Origin: Stropharia rugosoannulata
Lineage: Eukaryota; Basidiomycota; Agaricomycetes; Agaricales; Strophariaceae
NCBI GenBank assembly: GCA_028532985.1
Contig: JANCIK010000006.1
Coordinates: 1,736,001 to 1,800,000, forward strand
DNA: 64,000 nucleotides
Reading direction: 5' to 3'
Positions 34,459 to 47,948 of the stretch are shown piece by piece (position 1 is the first letter of the stretch; each line of letters opens with the position of its first letter). Made by a program: the position numbers and the translations under genes. The notes beneath the pieces are model-generated. The model searched no databases, was not told the origin of the DNA, and was given only the letters and a program-made list of their open reading frames with translations.

Positions 34459-35458
34459 TGTATGAGGATATCTATAGCAAGAATTCGTGGGTTTGTGAAT
34501 GGCTCGGCGGTGACTATGAGTAGGTAGGTTGTAAGCAGTGTAACTTAGCCGCATTGATCCATACACACTCCAGAGTATTTCTGAAAAGGCAATCACAGAG
34601 TTCCCACAGTATTGTTTGGGCAGCGGGACACCACTACTTACTTATTGTCGTCAGTCAATGATTGCGTTTATAAAATATAGCGGCATTATTACTCACGAGC
34701 CTGTTGGACTGACTTGCTCAGCACACCTAGTAACCCGTCAACGTCGAAATGTTTTACCATGTCGTGTCCTCGGTCCAATGAGACTCGACAAGCACACATG
34801 TGAAAGACACGATTGGATGGTTAGCAATGGATTCTCACTCAAGGAGCACCTTGCTTCGAAAAATGCGGGGTGTGTGGAAATCCCCTTATCTTGGTGCTTT
34901 TGTCAAAGACCTGAATGTGACATGTTGACTCGGATTGACATTACGGTACTCGGAGTCTCTCATATGCAGCGCGGGCGATTTACTTGTCCGATTATCGCCC
35001 AAGGCAGCGATAGCCCATTCAAATTCTCACTGCGCCCTACTGCGCCTCCATTCTATTTCTCTTAGCTATCAACCTGCTCGACACCGGCATGTGTTTTCGA
35101 CATGCTTCTACGACTTGGGGTAACTGGTATCGCCTATTAGCTATAATGGATAACAACGTCGCCGTACAGACTACGTAGTTGGCACTGTGGCAGAGTCGCG
35201 GCCGACTCGTGGTCTCTCGTGGCAGAGGATTTTGCACAAATCTGTGGCCATCGTCAGGGTTTGACACGTAAAATAGACTTAACACATACTCAAGTACTTA
35301 ATGTTACAAACTAGCGTTGTGATGACGGAGTTTCAAATCTGATGCGTATAGTAGACGTCTTGCTGAGGTCATTAAGTAGATCGCACTTCGAGACATACTA
35401 CAATAAGCTTCCTGTGTACATTATCTGCGAATTACCCTCTGGAAACTTTTAGCCAGTT
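34459..35458. other. Divergent 1 kb intergenic region
   Basis: This is the shared upstream region of the FMP52-like gene (minus) and ARPC2 (plus). A 149-codon open frame at 34616-35065 lacks an ATG at its first codon and shows no domain, so I do not call it. No repeat or RNA gene is seen. Confidence 0.45.
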
Positions 35459-36627
35459 ATGATTCTGCTAGAGGTATGCTGTATTTGTGAGACACTGGAC
35501 GCGCAACTAACTGTCTCAAGCCTCACAATGTTATCATTCAACAAACAGTCCTGGAAAAGCTGCAGAAGTAAAACGAGACCTGTCCCTGAGGAATTTCCCA
35601 TTAACACACGGTTTCTAGGCCTGGTTCCCTAGATGTGGTATTTGTCGACTATGATAACGTCCGTTTCCATCTATCTACATCTGAGAAGAAGACGATCCTA
35701 TTACTGTCAATGCATATCCGCTGCTGGGACGAACTTGTTCAGTACGGAGCATTGGATGTCCTCAAGCGAGAATATGGTTCCCTTCTTTCGAACCAAATCG
35801 AATCGGAATACAATGTTAGTCTGGAAATCGATCTCGAACAGGCTCCCACAGATCCTGGTATGGCTCCCTAACTGTACCAACATGTTCAAGTCTCATCTTA
35901 TCTATCAGAGGCCCGCGACGCATTTGTCATGTCACTGGCTTTATTGAAGAGGAATGCCCTCGCGGCCCCATTTGAGCGCGGATTTGCCACTCAGAAAGAA
36001 TTGGAATCATCAGGAGGCCAACAAGGCGAGCTTATGCAGGTGCACTACAGAGATGAAGAGGCGATGTACATTCAGGCGGCCCCTGACAGAGTGACTGTTA
36101 TTTTCTCCACCGTTTTCAGAGAAGAAACGGACAGGATCTTTGGCAAGGTTTTCTTACAGGTTTGTAAGTTACATGTGTCAAAATTAATCCAAGACTAATT
36201 ATTGACGCGTAGGAATTCGTCGACGCACGCCGTCAACCTTCCATTCAAAATGCTCCACAAGTTTTATATTCAAGCAGGGACCCTCCGCTTGAGATTCGGC
36301 ATGTCCCTGGACTGCGCAATAGCGATGACATTGGCTATGTGACCTTTGTCCTGTTCCCTCGCCACTTCAGTAACCCGATCATAGCAGCAGGAACTATTTC
36401 TCAGACTCAACTCTTCCGAGATTACCTGCACTATCATATCAAGTGTTCCAAGGCATACATGCACTCTCGGATGAGATTCCGAGTCACTGAGTTCCAAAAG
36501 GTCCTCAACAGAGCGAAGACTGAAGTAGCGACCACAGAGCGCAAGACAGCGAGGTACGTCAGTTGTCAAATCTTTTTTAATGCTGCTAATTTTCCCATGC
36601 AGCGGACGTACTATGGTTTCGCGATGA
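35459..36627 (+). CDS. ARPC2: Arp2/3 complex subunit 2 (p34-Arc)
   Basis: This is the structural core subunit of the Arp2/3 complex, which nucleates branched actin filaments at endocytic patches. The first coding exon is only 15 nt (MILLE, 35459-35473), spliced to [15 protein letters not shown]. Then come [59 protein letters not shown] and [20 protein letters not shown]. They are followed by [27 protein letters not shown] and [18 protein letters not shown], and the C terminus is [12 protein letters not shown]. Six or so exons, all GT-AG, give about 310 residues, typical for the family. ACC1 starts 360 bp downstream on the same strand; no functional link is implied. Confidence 0.95.
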
Positions 36628-36990
36628 GCTGCGCGATTAGTAGGACTGTTAAATTGTATACTCTTAGTAGCAATAAGAATCTGCACAGATCTTCACCGGA
36701 GTCCAAAGAAGCATGTGCACAGGATGAATGATCTTATGGTAAAGACGACGCCAAGCGCGCGCCATAGTGAGAATGATGAAGAACCCGGTGGACCGACGGT
36801 GAAGGCGAGCCCCACGTAAGTTAAGGAAGCCTCGGAAATGGCAGACAGGTTGACCCTGTTCCGAAATTGCTGACATAATCCGCGCTACACAGAATTTTGG
36901 GGCCGATCATAACTCTGTCCCCAGAGGGATATAACCAGGCGTGTTCAAGTTCGCTCCATTTCCCCTCACCCACCCCCACATCTTCCCCCC
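36628..36990. other. ARPC2 3' flank and ACC1 promoter
   Basis: I see no gene. A C-rich pyrimidine stretch (about 36958-36990) runs straight up to the ACC1 ATG, as in many highly expressed fungal genes. Confidence 0.5.
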
Positions 36991-39900
36991 ATGTCGGCCT
37001 ACGACCACTCACGCGTCCAGCAGTTTATAGGTACGCGCAGCGCCCTTTCGATGGCCCTATCTCACCTTCTCTAGGCGGAAACTCGCTGGACACCGCCCCG
37101 CCAAGCTCTGTTCGCGATTTTGTCAAGGCAAATGGCGGTCATACAGTTATCACCAAGGTGCGTATATGCACTCACAATACTATGAAACACTATTTTCTTA
37201 CTGACGGTGCTGTAGGTTCTTATTGCAAATAACGGTGGGCTTGTTCCGCTTCGAGGCGGTACTTTTCTGATTTGCATGTCCAGGCATCGCCGCCGTCAAG
37301 GAAATCCGTTCCATCAGGCAATGGAGCTACGAAACTTTTGGGCGGGAACGCGAAGTCGAGTTCACCGTCATGGCCACGCCCGAGGATCTGAAAGTCAATG
37401 CTGAATATATTCGTATGGCTGACCGTTACATCGAAGTGCCTGGAGGCACCAACAACAACAACTATGCCAATGTTGATCTCATCGTTGATGTCGCCGAACG
37501 CTCTGGTGTTCATGCCGTCTGGGCGGGCTGGGGCCACGCCTCCGAGAACCCTCGTCTGCCTGAGAGTCTTGCGGCTAGCAAGAACAAAATTGTCTTCATA
37601 GGTCCCCCGGGAAGCGCAATGCGAAGTTTGGGCGACAAAATCTCCAGCACGATCGTTGCCCAGAGCGCAGATGTTCCCACTATGCCGTGGTCCGGCTCTG
37701 GCATCTCCGACACTGTCCTATCCGAGCAAGGCTACGTAACAGTCCCTGACAAGGCGTACGCAGATGCATGCGTTACCACAGTTGAGGAAGGTTTAAAGAA
37801 GGCAGAAGAAATAGGATGGCCGGTTATGATTAAAGCAAGTGAAGGAGGAGGCGGAAAAGGTATCCGAAAAGTAGAAGAGCCCGCGGCTTTTAAAAATGCA
37901 TTCCACGCGGTCGCAGGTGAAATTCCTGGTATGTTTTCACAGTCCCTCTCTTTTATTATTTTAACTCTTTTGTACAGGTTCGCCCATTTTCATCATGAAG
38001 CTTGCGGGTTCGGCAAGGCATTTGGAAGTGCAGCTCCTCGCCGATCAATATGGAAATGCCATCTCTCTCTTTGGACGTGATTGCTCTGTTCAACGCCGTC
38101 ACCAGAAGATTATTGAGGAAGCGCCCGTCACGATCGCCAAAGAGGATACCTTTGAGCGTATGGAGCGTGCTGCCGTACGTCTTTCCAAATTAGTAGGTTA
38201 CGTTAGTGCTGGTACTGTCGAATGTAAGTCATTCCCATAATCTGATCGTTCGTGCTGAATCTTACCTTCTCTTTTCCTCCCACAGATCTATACAGTCATG
38301 CGGAAGATTACTTCTATTTCTTAGAGCTTAACCCGCGTTTACAGGTGGAACATCCCACGACCGAGATGGTTTCTGGAGTTAATCTTCCTGCAGCCCAACT
38401 TCAAATCGCTATGGGTATTCCTTTGCACCGCATCAGAGATATCCGTCAGTTGTATGGTGTTGCTCCCAATGGTTCATCTGAGATCGATTTCGACATGACT
38501 TCGCCCGAGTCTAATCAACTTCAGCGCAAGCCACGTCCCAAAGGCCACGTTGTTGCCGTCCGTATTACGGCTGAGAACCCAGATGCTGGTTTCAAGCCCT
38601 CTTCTGGATCCTTACATGATCTTAACTTCCGCTCAAGCACTAATGTCTGGGGTTATTTCTCTGTCAGCACCGCAGGTGGTCTACACGAATTTGCCGACTC
38701 ACAGTTCGGTCACATCTTTGCATATGGCGAAGACCGTTCCGAGAGCAGGAAGAACATGATCGTTGCTCTCAAAGAGCTGAGTATCCGTGGCGACTTCAGG
38801 ACGACTGTTGAGTATCTTATCAAGCTTCTTGAACTCGAAGCTTTCCAGAACAACTCAATCACCACTGGTTGGCTGGATTCTCTTATCAGCAACAAACTTA
38901 CAGCTGAGCGGCCTGATGCTACGCTGGCGGTTGTATGCGGTGCTGTCACCAAAGCTTACCTCGCCTCTGAGGCGTGTTGGGCCGAGTACAGGCGCATTCT
39001 CGACAAGGGGCAGGTTCCCGGACGCGATGTCCTTCGCACGGTTTTTGGAGTCGACTTTATCTATGAAAATACGCGCTACTCGTTCACCGCTGCGCGGTCC
39101 TCCTCTACTGTGTGGACTTTGTATCTGAATGGTGGCAGCACTATGGTCGGCGCGCGTCCTTTGGCTGATGGCGGTCTCCTTGTTCTGTTGGATGGCAAAA
39201 GTCACTCGATCTATTGGCAAGAGGAGGTTGGCGCGTTGAGGCTTATGGTGGATGCGAAGACGTGCTTGATCGAGCAGGAGAACGATCCCACCCAGCTTAG
39301 GAGTCCTAGTCCAGGAAAATTGGTTCGATACTTCGTTGATAGTGGGGATCACGTTAAAGCTGGCGACCAATATGCCGAAATCGAGGTATGTAGTTGTTCT
39401 TTTCTATTAACGTTATCAAGTTAAATTTTGGGAATAGGTCATGAAGATGTACATGCCTCTGGTGGCATCCGAAGATGGCACTGTTCAATTGATTAAGCAA
39501 CCTGGAGTCAGCTTGGAACCAGGCGATATTCTCGGTATCTTGACCCTGGATGACCCTGCTAGGGTCAAGCACGCTAAACCATTCGAAGGGTTATTACCTC
39601 CAATGGGTTCCCCAGGTGTGGTTGGCAACAAACCTCACCAGCAGCTTAACAGATGCCTTGGTGTTTTGAACGATATCCTTGATGGGTTTGACAACCAATC
39701 GGCAATGAACTCTACCTTAAAGGACTTGATCCAAGTTCTTCACGATCCTCAGCTTCCTTACTCTGAGATCAACGCCATTATCTCTTCGCTATCCGGTCGC
39801 ATTCCTGGCAAGCTAGAGGACAACATACGTGCCACTATGGACGCAGCCAAGGCCAAGGGAGATGCCACGGAATTCCCTGCTCTCCGCATAAAGAAGATGA

Positions 39901-42900
39901 TTGATCATTACGTTCAGGACAGCATTCTGCCACAGGATCGCGCTATGTTCCGCAACAAGATCGCTGGATTATATGAGGTTCTCGAACGGTACCAGGGCGG
40001 ATTAAAGGGACATGAAACAGAAACCATTGCCAACCTGCTGGAACGCTATGAATCCACGGAGAAGCTTTTCGGCGGTAGCATTGAAGCTCGCGTCCTTGCG
40101 TTGCGCGAGCAGTATAAGGACGATCTTGACGCTGCGATTGGCCTCGTATTGAGCCACATCAAGGTCCAAAGCAAGAGCAAGCTCGTGTTAGCAATCTTGG
40201 AATATGTCAAGAGCAGCAGCATTAATGTTTCCAATCCCGACGGCCGCATCTATAAAGTGTTGCAAGGTCTTGCTGCTTTGGAGGCCAAGTAAGTGTTACG
40301 CGTACGGTATTCGAAGTTTGTTCGGAAGCTTATTCCCATAGGTCATCTACTGCAGTCGGGTTAAAAGCCCGCGAGGTTCTCATTCTTGGACAAATGCCTT
40401 CATATGAGGAGCGACTTATTCAAATGGAATCTGTCTTGAGGAACTCCGTTTCAAACAATTACTACGGTGAATCCGGCATTGGACCTAGGTAATTCTGACC
40501 GCTACAATATTCTATTATATTGCTTACATGCATCGTAGGACTCCATCTGCAGAGGTACTGCGGGAACTTACCGACTCACGATACACTGTTTACGATGTTT
40601 TACCTGCCTTCTTCAATCACGATGATCTAATGATCCGTCTTTGTGAGTGGTCTATTTGTCTGGAGGCTTCATTATCCAATATGTTTCGTAGCTGCTTTTG
40701 AGGTATACATCAGACGTGCATACAGGGCGTACTCGTTGCTTTCGATAGACTACGAAGAAGGTGACACCGTGGATGACGGGGAAGTTCCGACTGTATTGAC
40801 ATGGCGGTTCAACCTTGGTCACACACACTCCCCTCCTGATACTCCTCGTTTCGCCACAAGGTGCGTTACTTTACACATGAGGCCTTGCCGTTGTTACTGA
40901 CTATTTTACTCAAGCAACGAGCCTCGTCGCTCAGCGTCAGTTAGCGACTTAACGTATATGATCAATCGTCATCAAACGCAACCCATTCGCACTGGAGCGA
41001 TCGCTTCGTTCAATAATGTGGCTGCTATGTCAAAAGGCTTCGATAAGGTCGTGTCGATGCTGCCCGTTTTCGATGCCACTGAATTCTCGGAACGTTATGG
41101 AGCAGATACACAGGCACCCAATGTCGTCAACATTGCTCTCCGCATCTTTGAGGATAAAGACGATATGGGCGAGGATGAATGGAACAAGGAGGTTCTCGAA
41201 TTTGTTAACAACCACCGCGAAATTCTTTCGCAGAGAGGTGTTCGCCGACTTTCCATCCTCCTTTGCCGTCGCGGGCAGTATCCTGTCTACTTCACTCTCC
41301 GTGATTTCAGTGGCGTTTGGGGCGAAGAACAAGCGATTCGTAACATCGAACCTGCTCTTGCTTTTCAACTTGAGCTTAGTCGACTCTCCAACTATAATTT
41401 GAAACCCTGCTTCGTTGAGGCCAAGCAAATCCACATCTACCATGCCGTTGCGCGGGAAAACCAACTCGACAATCGGTTCTTCATCCGTGCTCTTGTCCGT
41501 CCAGGTCGCCTGCGTGGTAGCATGAGCACTGCCGAATACCTTATCTCTGAGACCGACCGACTGGTCACTAGTGTTTTAGATGCTCTTGAGATCGTAAGTG
41601 CAGAGCATCGAAATGCTGACTGCAACCACATCTTCATGAACTTCGTCTACAATCTTGCTGTCGAATACGAGGACGTTCTCGCTGCAATCTCAGGATTCAT
41701 CGAACGTCACGGCAAACGTTTGTGGCGCCTTCATGTCACAGGTTCTGAAATCCGCATCGCTCTCGAAGACAAAGAAGGTAATGTAACACCCATTCGTTGC
41801 ATTATTGAGAACGTCTCCGGTTTCATCGTCAACTACTCCGGATACCAAGAAATTACGACAGACAAGGGCACTACCATTCTCAAATCGATTGGAGAAAAGG
41901 GGCCATTACATTTGCAGCCTGTTCACCAAGCCTACCCTACCAAGGAATCTCTCCAACCAAAGCGGTACCAAGCTCATTTGATTGGGACTACATACGTCTA
42001 CGATTTCCCTGACCTCTTTTCGAAGGCCTTACAAAATGTCTGGGCGAAAGCGCGTCAAACAGACCCTTCTTTGGTTACGCCTAAAGTCTTTTTGGAGTCG
42101 AAGGAGCTTGTTCTTGATGAACATGACAAACTCGTGGAAGTTGCCAGAGCGCAAGGTAATAATACTTGCGGTATGGTGGGTTGGGTATTTACTTTGAGAA
42201 CGCCTGAGTACCCTCAGGGCCGGAAAGCCGTGGTTGTGGCCAACGATATCACCTACAAGATTGGTTCATTTGGCCCGGCAGAAGATCAATTCTTTTTCCT
42301 TGTTACACAATATGCACGCGATCATGGTCTACCTCGCATTTACCTCTCAGCTAATTCTGGTGCTCGTATTGGCTTGGCGGAAGAAGCTTTGCCCCTGTTC
42401 TCTGCAGCTTGGAACGATGATGCACGCCCAGAAAAGGGTGTCAACTACCTCTATCTCACTCCCGAGAACAATATCAAGCTGAACGAGAAAGGCCCCAATT
42501 CCGTTAAGACCATCGAAATAGAAGAAAACGGCGAGCGGCGCTTCAAGATTACCGATGTCATTGGATTACAAGATGGCCTTGGTGTCGAGTGTCTGAAGGG
42601 ATCGGGTCTCATCGCCGGGGAAACCTCCCGGGCCTATGACGATATCTTCACTATTACCCTGGTGACAGCTCGCTCTGTCGGTATCGGTGCTTATCTTGTA
42701 CGCTTGGGTGAACGCGCCGTTCAGGTTGAAGGCCAGCCTATTATCCTAACCGGCGCTCCTGCGTTAAACAAAGTTCTTGGACGGGAAGTCTACACTTCTA
42801 ACTTGCAACTTGGAGGTACCCAAATAATGTTCAAGAACGGCGTTTCTCACTTAACTGCCAGCAGCGATCTCCAAGGTGCAACTAGCATTCTAGAATGGTT

Positions 42901-44335
42901 ATCTTTCGTACCTGAAATCAAGAGTGCTCCCCTTCCTGTCCGCGTCACCTCTGATACATGGGATCGTGACATTGGCTATACACCTCCCAAGGGTGCTTAC
43001 GACCCTCGCTGGTTCATCGAGGGCAAGATTGATGAAAACTCGTCCGAGTACCTTACCGGGTTCTTCGATCAAGGCTCTTTCCAAGAGACTCTAAGTGGCT
43101 GGGCCCAGACTGTAGTTGTTGGTCGCGCTCGTCTTGGTGGAATCCCTATGGGTGTCATTGCTGTTGAAACGCGCACAATAGAGCGAATCGTGCCTGCTGA
43201 CCCTGCCAATCCGGCCTCGTTTGAGCAGCGCATCATGGAAGCTGGTCAAGTCTGGTATCCTAACTCGGCATACAAAACAGCTCAGGCTATCTTCGACTTC
43301 AACCGGGAGGGCCTGCCACTTATCATCTTTGCCAACTGGCGTGGTTTCTCCGGGGGTCAGCAGGATATGTACGACGAGATTTTGAAGCAGGGATCGAAGA
43401 TCGTCGACGGCCTCTCGACTTACAGGCAACCTGTTTTCGTATACATTGTCCCTAACGGTGAGCTTCGCGGAGGAGCTTGGGTCGTCCTTGACCCCACTAT
43501 CAACAGGGAGCAGATGGAGATGTATGCTGACGTCGAGGCGCGTGCTGGTGTTCTCGAACCGGAGGGTATCATCGAAATCAAAATGCGTCGTGATAAGATC
43601 TTGACTTTGATGGAAAGACTGGATTCTACTTATGCGACCTTGAAACGGGATAGCAAGGACGCTTCAAAGACACCGGAGGAGCGCAGCGCTGCTTCTACTG
43701 CCCTCACGGAACGCGAGACCCTGCTTCAGCCAACATATAAACAGATCGCTCTTCTATATGCCGATCTGCATGAGTACGTGTCACTGTATACCCACTATGT
43801 CGAGGATTAACATGCTTTTTTTAATTTAGTCGCACTGGACGCATGGAAGCGAAGGGCTGTGCTAAGCCTGCTGTCTGGAAGGATGCTCGCCGTCATTTCT
43901 ATTGGGCCGTACGTGCGCGCGTTGCTCGATCAAGGGCGCTCGCTCAGATATCTGAGGCTACTCCCGAGGCGAACTACGAATACCGCTCGCGCTTGTTGCA
44001 CTCCGTAGCGGGTATAGAACCTTCTACAGACTACCGCCAAATGGCTGAGTCTCTTGAGAAGTTGGATTTGTCGTCGACTGTTGCTCAACTCAAAGCAGAC
44101 TACCTTTTACGCCAAATGATTCAGTTGACCAAAGAGGACCGCAAAGCGGCGATTGATGGATTCCTTCGTCTTGCGGACACGTTCTCTGAGGATGAACGTG
44201 CCACCATCGCAGCTGCTCTCAAAAATGGATCTCGTTCGCCTGGTAAGTCCTCTACTTAAAATAATTATTTATGTAGAGCTGTACTAACTAACTCCTTTCA
44301 AAGCGCCGCCCTCCTATTCGAATACCCAGGCGTAG
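36991..44335 (+). CDS. ACC1: Acetyl-CoA carboxylase (ACC1)
   Basis: This multidomain cytosolic enzyme makes malonyl-CoA, the first committed step of fatty-acid synthesis. Translation starts [14 protein letters not shown], and about ten introns are removed. Biotin carboxylase is seen in [69 protein letters not shown] and [15 protein letters not shown]. The biotin site is VMKMYMPL (39439-39462), with the intron directly before it. The central region follows, then the carboxyltransferase domain: [94 protein letters not shown]. The last exon is [10 protein letters not shown]. The length is about 2,230 residues, normal for a fungal ACC1. A 19-nt micro-exon (37216-37234) encodes VLIANNG. Confidence 0.98.
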
Positions 44336-44646
44336 GAAGTTGATTTCCTCATCTTGTAGCCTATTCTCCTTGTATAACACGTTCGTCGTCACAGAAGCAT
44401 CACATTGTCCGTTTAATACATTACATACATACTTGTCTCTTTGCCTACGTGTTCATTAAACATAGATTTTCAATACATAGAATTTTGTCTTTCGCGCTCA
44501 TCCCGGTGGACTGGAAGATCACACAGGATTCAATTATTCATAAGTCTGTATAATGTTAGACTCGCTAGCCAGTCACGCTCGCAAGCTCTAGTCACAAACG
44601 TGTGATAAGAAAAAGCATGACATGACACGAGCGAGCTGCGAGCGGA

Positions 44647-44715
44647 CTGGGCGGTCCTGTCGCTGTTTTAGCGGGCGAGAAAATCCCCCGCCAAAACAGC
44701 GACAGGACCGCCCAG
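44647..44715. repeat. Long near-perfect inverted repeat (hairpin)
   Basis: The left arm 44647-44675 begins CTGGGCGGTCCTGTCGCTGT and the right arm 44687-44715 is its reverse complement, with one mismatch (A44670 against C44692) over 29 positions. The spacer is 11 nt (CGAGAAAATCC). It is much more GC-rich than the flanks. It looks like a foldback or a remnant of a small inverted-repeat element. It is too far from ACC1's stop (312 bp) to be its obvious 3' end. Confidence 0.85.
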
Positions 44716-44793
44716 CCGGTTCTTCGAACCTGCTTGCAGCGGTCACGCGCTTGCAGACGTTATGTAATACGTGAGAGTTCGAGACCGGCTGGG
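44711..44793. repeat. Second, partly overlapping inverted repeat
   Basis: CCCAGCCGG-TTCTTCGAAC (44711-44729) pairs imperfectly with GTTCGAGACCGGCTGGG (44777-44793). Its left arm shares the end of the first hairpin, so the two could form alternative structures. It is not a tRNA: the segments between do not form D, anticodon and T arms. Confidence 0.55.
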
Positions 44794-44913
44794 GACGAGC
44801 CTACACGATATGATGTAACTAGTTTCCTTGACTTGTTGACGTTGTGTTGACTCATTACCTTTACCTGTTTTGCTGGTTCAAAGTCATTACTCCAGCTGTG
44901 CATATCATCTCAC

Positions 44914-47900
44914 ATGGCAAGGCGTAAGCGTATGCTCGACGATGGAGACGACTCCGACTCCGATAGAAGTTCTGAAGATCCTGAGTTTGACTTCAACACC
45001 GATCCAGACGCGCGCGAGGAACGAGCCCTTTTCGAGAATCCGTATAAGAACAAGCGCAGACGTAGGAATGGCAAAGAGGACGCTTTATACGGCGTCTTTG
45101 CAGAGGACAGCGATGACGAAAATACTCGAAAGTCAGCGTCCGGTTCAAAGGCAAATAATTGGACTAAAGCGCCTTCATTCGTAACTGGTGAGAGACCTGT
45201 TACTTTGGAGGAAGCCATGCAGGTGGATAGTGGCGAAGAGGAAGGCGAGGATACGAGTTCAGAGTCAAGTGAAGCAGTAGATAATGGCAGGAGTGATGAT
45301 TCTGAAGGCGAGGGTGTAACTCAGGAATTTGCAGGAGATTCTAACGACTCTGAACCATCCAGGCCGCCTTCCCCACGAGTTCGAGTTGAAGACGATCGAG
45401 AAGTACTACCTTCCAGTCGCTTGGGCGGCATTGGATCTGCCTCATCACATCCAAGAACCCAACCTTCTTTCTCTAGTGGCCCTGGAATTGGCTCATCGCG
45501 GAACGAATTTACCGAACCACTTTACAAGCAAATGAAGGGCGGTATCGGCTCCAAACAACACAATAACTCTCGTGCTACTGTTGAAGATGCCACCGATGAA
45601 GGCCAATCTTTTGATGATATATACTCTTCCGCAAATGTCCCTTCTTCATTTTCCCGCAAGAGCACCAACTTCTCTCGTGCAGCAAGTGTCCCATCGAATA
45701 TCCCTTTGCCTGCCAATGAGATGGCTCATTTCAACAAAATTTCGGGTAGTTTTGGAGCTCGAATGCTTGCAAAAATGGGCTGGCAAGCCGGCTCAGGTCT
45801 AGGTCAAAGTGGCGAGGGAATTGTGATTCCAATTGAGAGCAAGCTGCGACCGCAAAAAATGGGTATCGCATTTAAAGGCTTCAAGGAAAAGACAGAGCAA
45901 TCCAAACTGGAAGCTAGGCGCCGCGGAGAGACTGTTAGTGATGATGAAGACGAGAAAGTCAGAAAACAGAGGAAGAAAGCAAAGACGCAACAGGAAAAAC
46001 GATCTGATGCTTGGAAGAAGCCGAAAAGCGTCAAAACGAAGACAGAACACAAAACCTACGAACAGATAATTGAAGAGGCTGGCGAGGCTTCTACTAATGC
46101 TGGAATTGGCAAAATTATCGATGCAACTGGTGCTGTGGTATGCGATTTGTTTCTTCATACAACATCGTGTGCTAACTTGCATGTATTCTGTACAGCCAAG
46201 GGAAGTCTCGTCTTTAGCCGATATTTCCCTAAATTCTTGGTCTCCGTCAAATGACCCAACACGTATTCCCGAAGTGCGTCATAACATCAGGCTCATTGCA
46301 GACGCTTGTAAAAGCGACTTGGACGGGCTCGCCCGCGAAGCCAAAGCTTTGCAGGAGCGAAAAAAGTTCGTTATCTCCGAAGATGCTCGCCTGCGCAGGA
46401 AAGTCGAGGATGAAGCCGAATTAATTGCTCGATTGCAACAGGTGAAAATCATAGCCAACGATATAAGTGATGTAGCAAGGACCCTTCGTACAACCTACGA
46501 AGTATCTTTAGAACCCTTTTCACCCTTGTTCGAAAGGTTGATATACGAATTCACCGACGAGTATGATAAATACCATCTTGATGAACTTGTCGTTGCTGCC
46601 ATAACACCTGTGATGAGGAGAATGATGTCTGATTGGAATCCATTGGATGACCCAACAAGATTCCTCGCCACATTCAAAACGTGGCGCCGTGCATTAAAGA
46701 TCACAGCTGAAGAACCGCCGATCTCAGATGTTGATATTTACGGCTCACAAACGGTTGCGAAGGCAAAAATCAGGTATGTTTAAAGCATTTATTCTTCTTC
46801 TTGCGTCGACTGACTATGTAAAATACAGCGAAAAGCCTATGACTCCTTTCGAAAGTTTACTCTGGAATGTTTGGTTACCCAAAGTCAGGACTTCAATAAA
46901 CAATCAATGGTCACCGGAAGATGCTCTCCCGGCCGTCAAGTTATATGAAGCATGGTCCTCTTTCCTCCCTGCCTTCATACGCGATAATCTCCTCGACCAA
47001 TTAATCCTGCCCAAATTGCAGAAGTCAGTCGCCAACTGGAACATCAAAAAGTCCGTTATACCATTACATTCCATCGTCTTTCCTTGGCTATCTCATGTTG
47101 GGCTGAGGTTCGAAGAAGTTGTTGGCGATGCCAGACGGAAGATCAAGAATGTACTCCGGAATTGGACGGTAGATGAACCAATTCCTAGTGACTTGTTATC
47201 ATGGAAGAATGTCTTTGACAAATCCGAGTGGGATGCTGTTATCCTCAAATATGTCGTTCCCAAACTTGCAGCAACTCTCCGCAATGATTTCCGTGTTAAC
47301 CCTCGCGACCAGAAGGTGGAGCCTTTGCAACGAGTATTTGTCTGGACAGACATCATTCGCCCTTCTATCTTGTCGCAAATACTAGATGTCGAGTTTTTCC
47401 CAAAATGGCTGGATATTCTGCACTTGTGGCTTATTCAACCTCGAGTCAGCTTCGAGGAGGTTGCCCAGTGGTACTCTTTCTGGAAAGATGTATTTCCGGA
47501 GTCGATTCGCAACCTGCCAGGCATCCATGGTGGGTTTATGAGGGGTCTACAATTGATGAATAAAGCAATTGAACTTGGGCCTGATGCACCTACAAAGCTT
47601 GCAAAGCCCGACACTAGTGCGAAACTTTCACCATCTGCCCCTCCAGCCGGTCGCCGTGACACGGAAAGGATTGCAAAACCCCCAACACGGACGCATGAAA
47701 TTACATTCCGCTCTATTGTGGAAGAATACGCGGCTTCGCATAATCTGCTTTTCATTCCGACCGGAAAGACTCATGAAATTTCAAGAATGCCGCTGTTTAG
47801 GGTGAGCAGAACTACGGAGGGTCGGAAAGGACTCTTGGTCTATATCCTGGATGATGCTGTATGGGCGCCGACCTCGGAAGGTGGACATCTCGAAAGCGAA

Positions 47901-47948
47901 GAATTCAAAGCCATTGGCTTAGAAGACATGGTACTGAAGGCTATGTAG
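44914..47948 (+). CDS. TFIP11/Ntr1-type G-patch splicing factor
   Basis: This G-patch protein activates the DEAH helicase Prp43 to take apart the intron-lariat spliceosome (yeast Ntr1/Spp382, animal TFIP11). Three exons (44914-46137, 46196-46773, 46829-47948) give 973 residues. The acidic N terminus has the TIP-type segment EFDFNTDP and ENPYKNKRRRR. The G-patch is GSFGARMLAKMGWQAGSGLG followed by GIVIPIESKLRP (about 280-320). A Lys-rich linker and the GCFC-type helical C-terminal domain follow, with PEVRHNIRLIADAC, MTPFESLLWNVWLPKVR, FPWLSHVGLRFEEV, FWKDVFPESIRN and ITFRSIVEEYAASHNLLF. Length and domain order fit the family. It acts in the nucleus. Confidence 0.93.

Larger units (their letters stand above)
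44336..44913. other. Intergenic region holding two inverted repeats
   Basis: This is the 3' flank of ACC1 and the promoter of the TFIP11-like gene. The strong inverted repeats at 44647-44715 and 44711-44793 are listed separately. No coding sequence is seen. Confidence 0.6.

Noticed and set aside
34616..35065. 149-codon open frame on the plus strand upstream of ARPC2
   Set aside because: It does not begin with ATG, has no domain or signal, and reads like random sequence with many Cys/Arg.
44711..44794. Possible tRNA (7-bp CCCAGCC/GGCTGGG ends and a GTTCGA near the 3' side)
   Set aside because: The interior does not form D, anticodon or T stems, and the TTCGA is not in a paired T-arm context. 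It is better explained as an inverted repeat.
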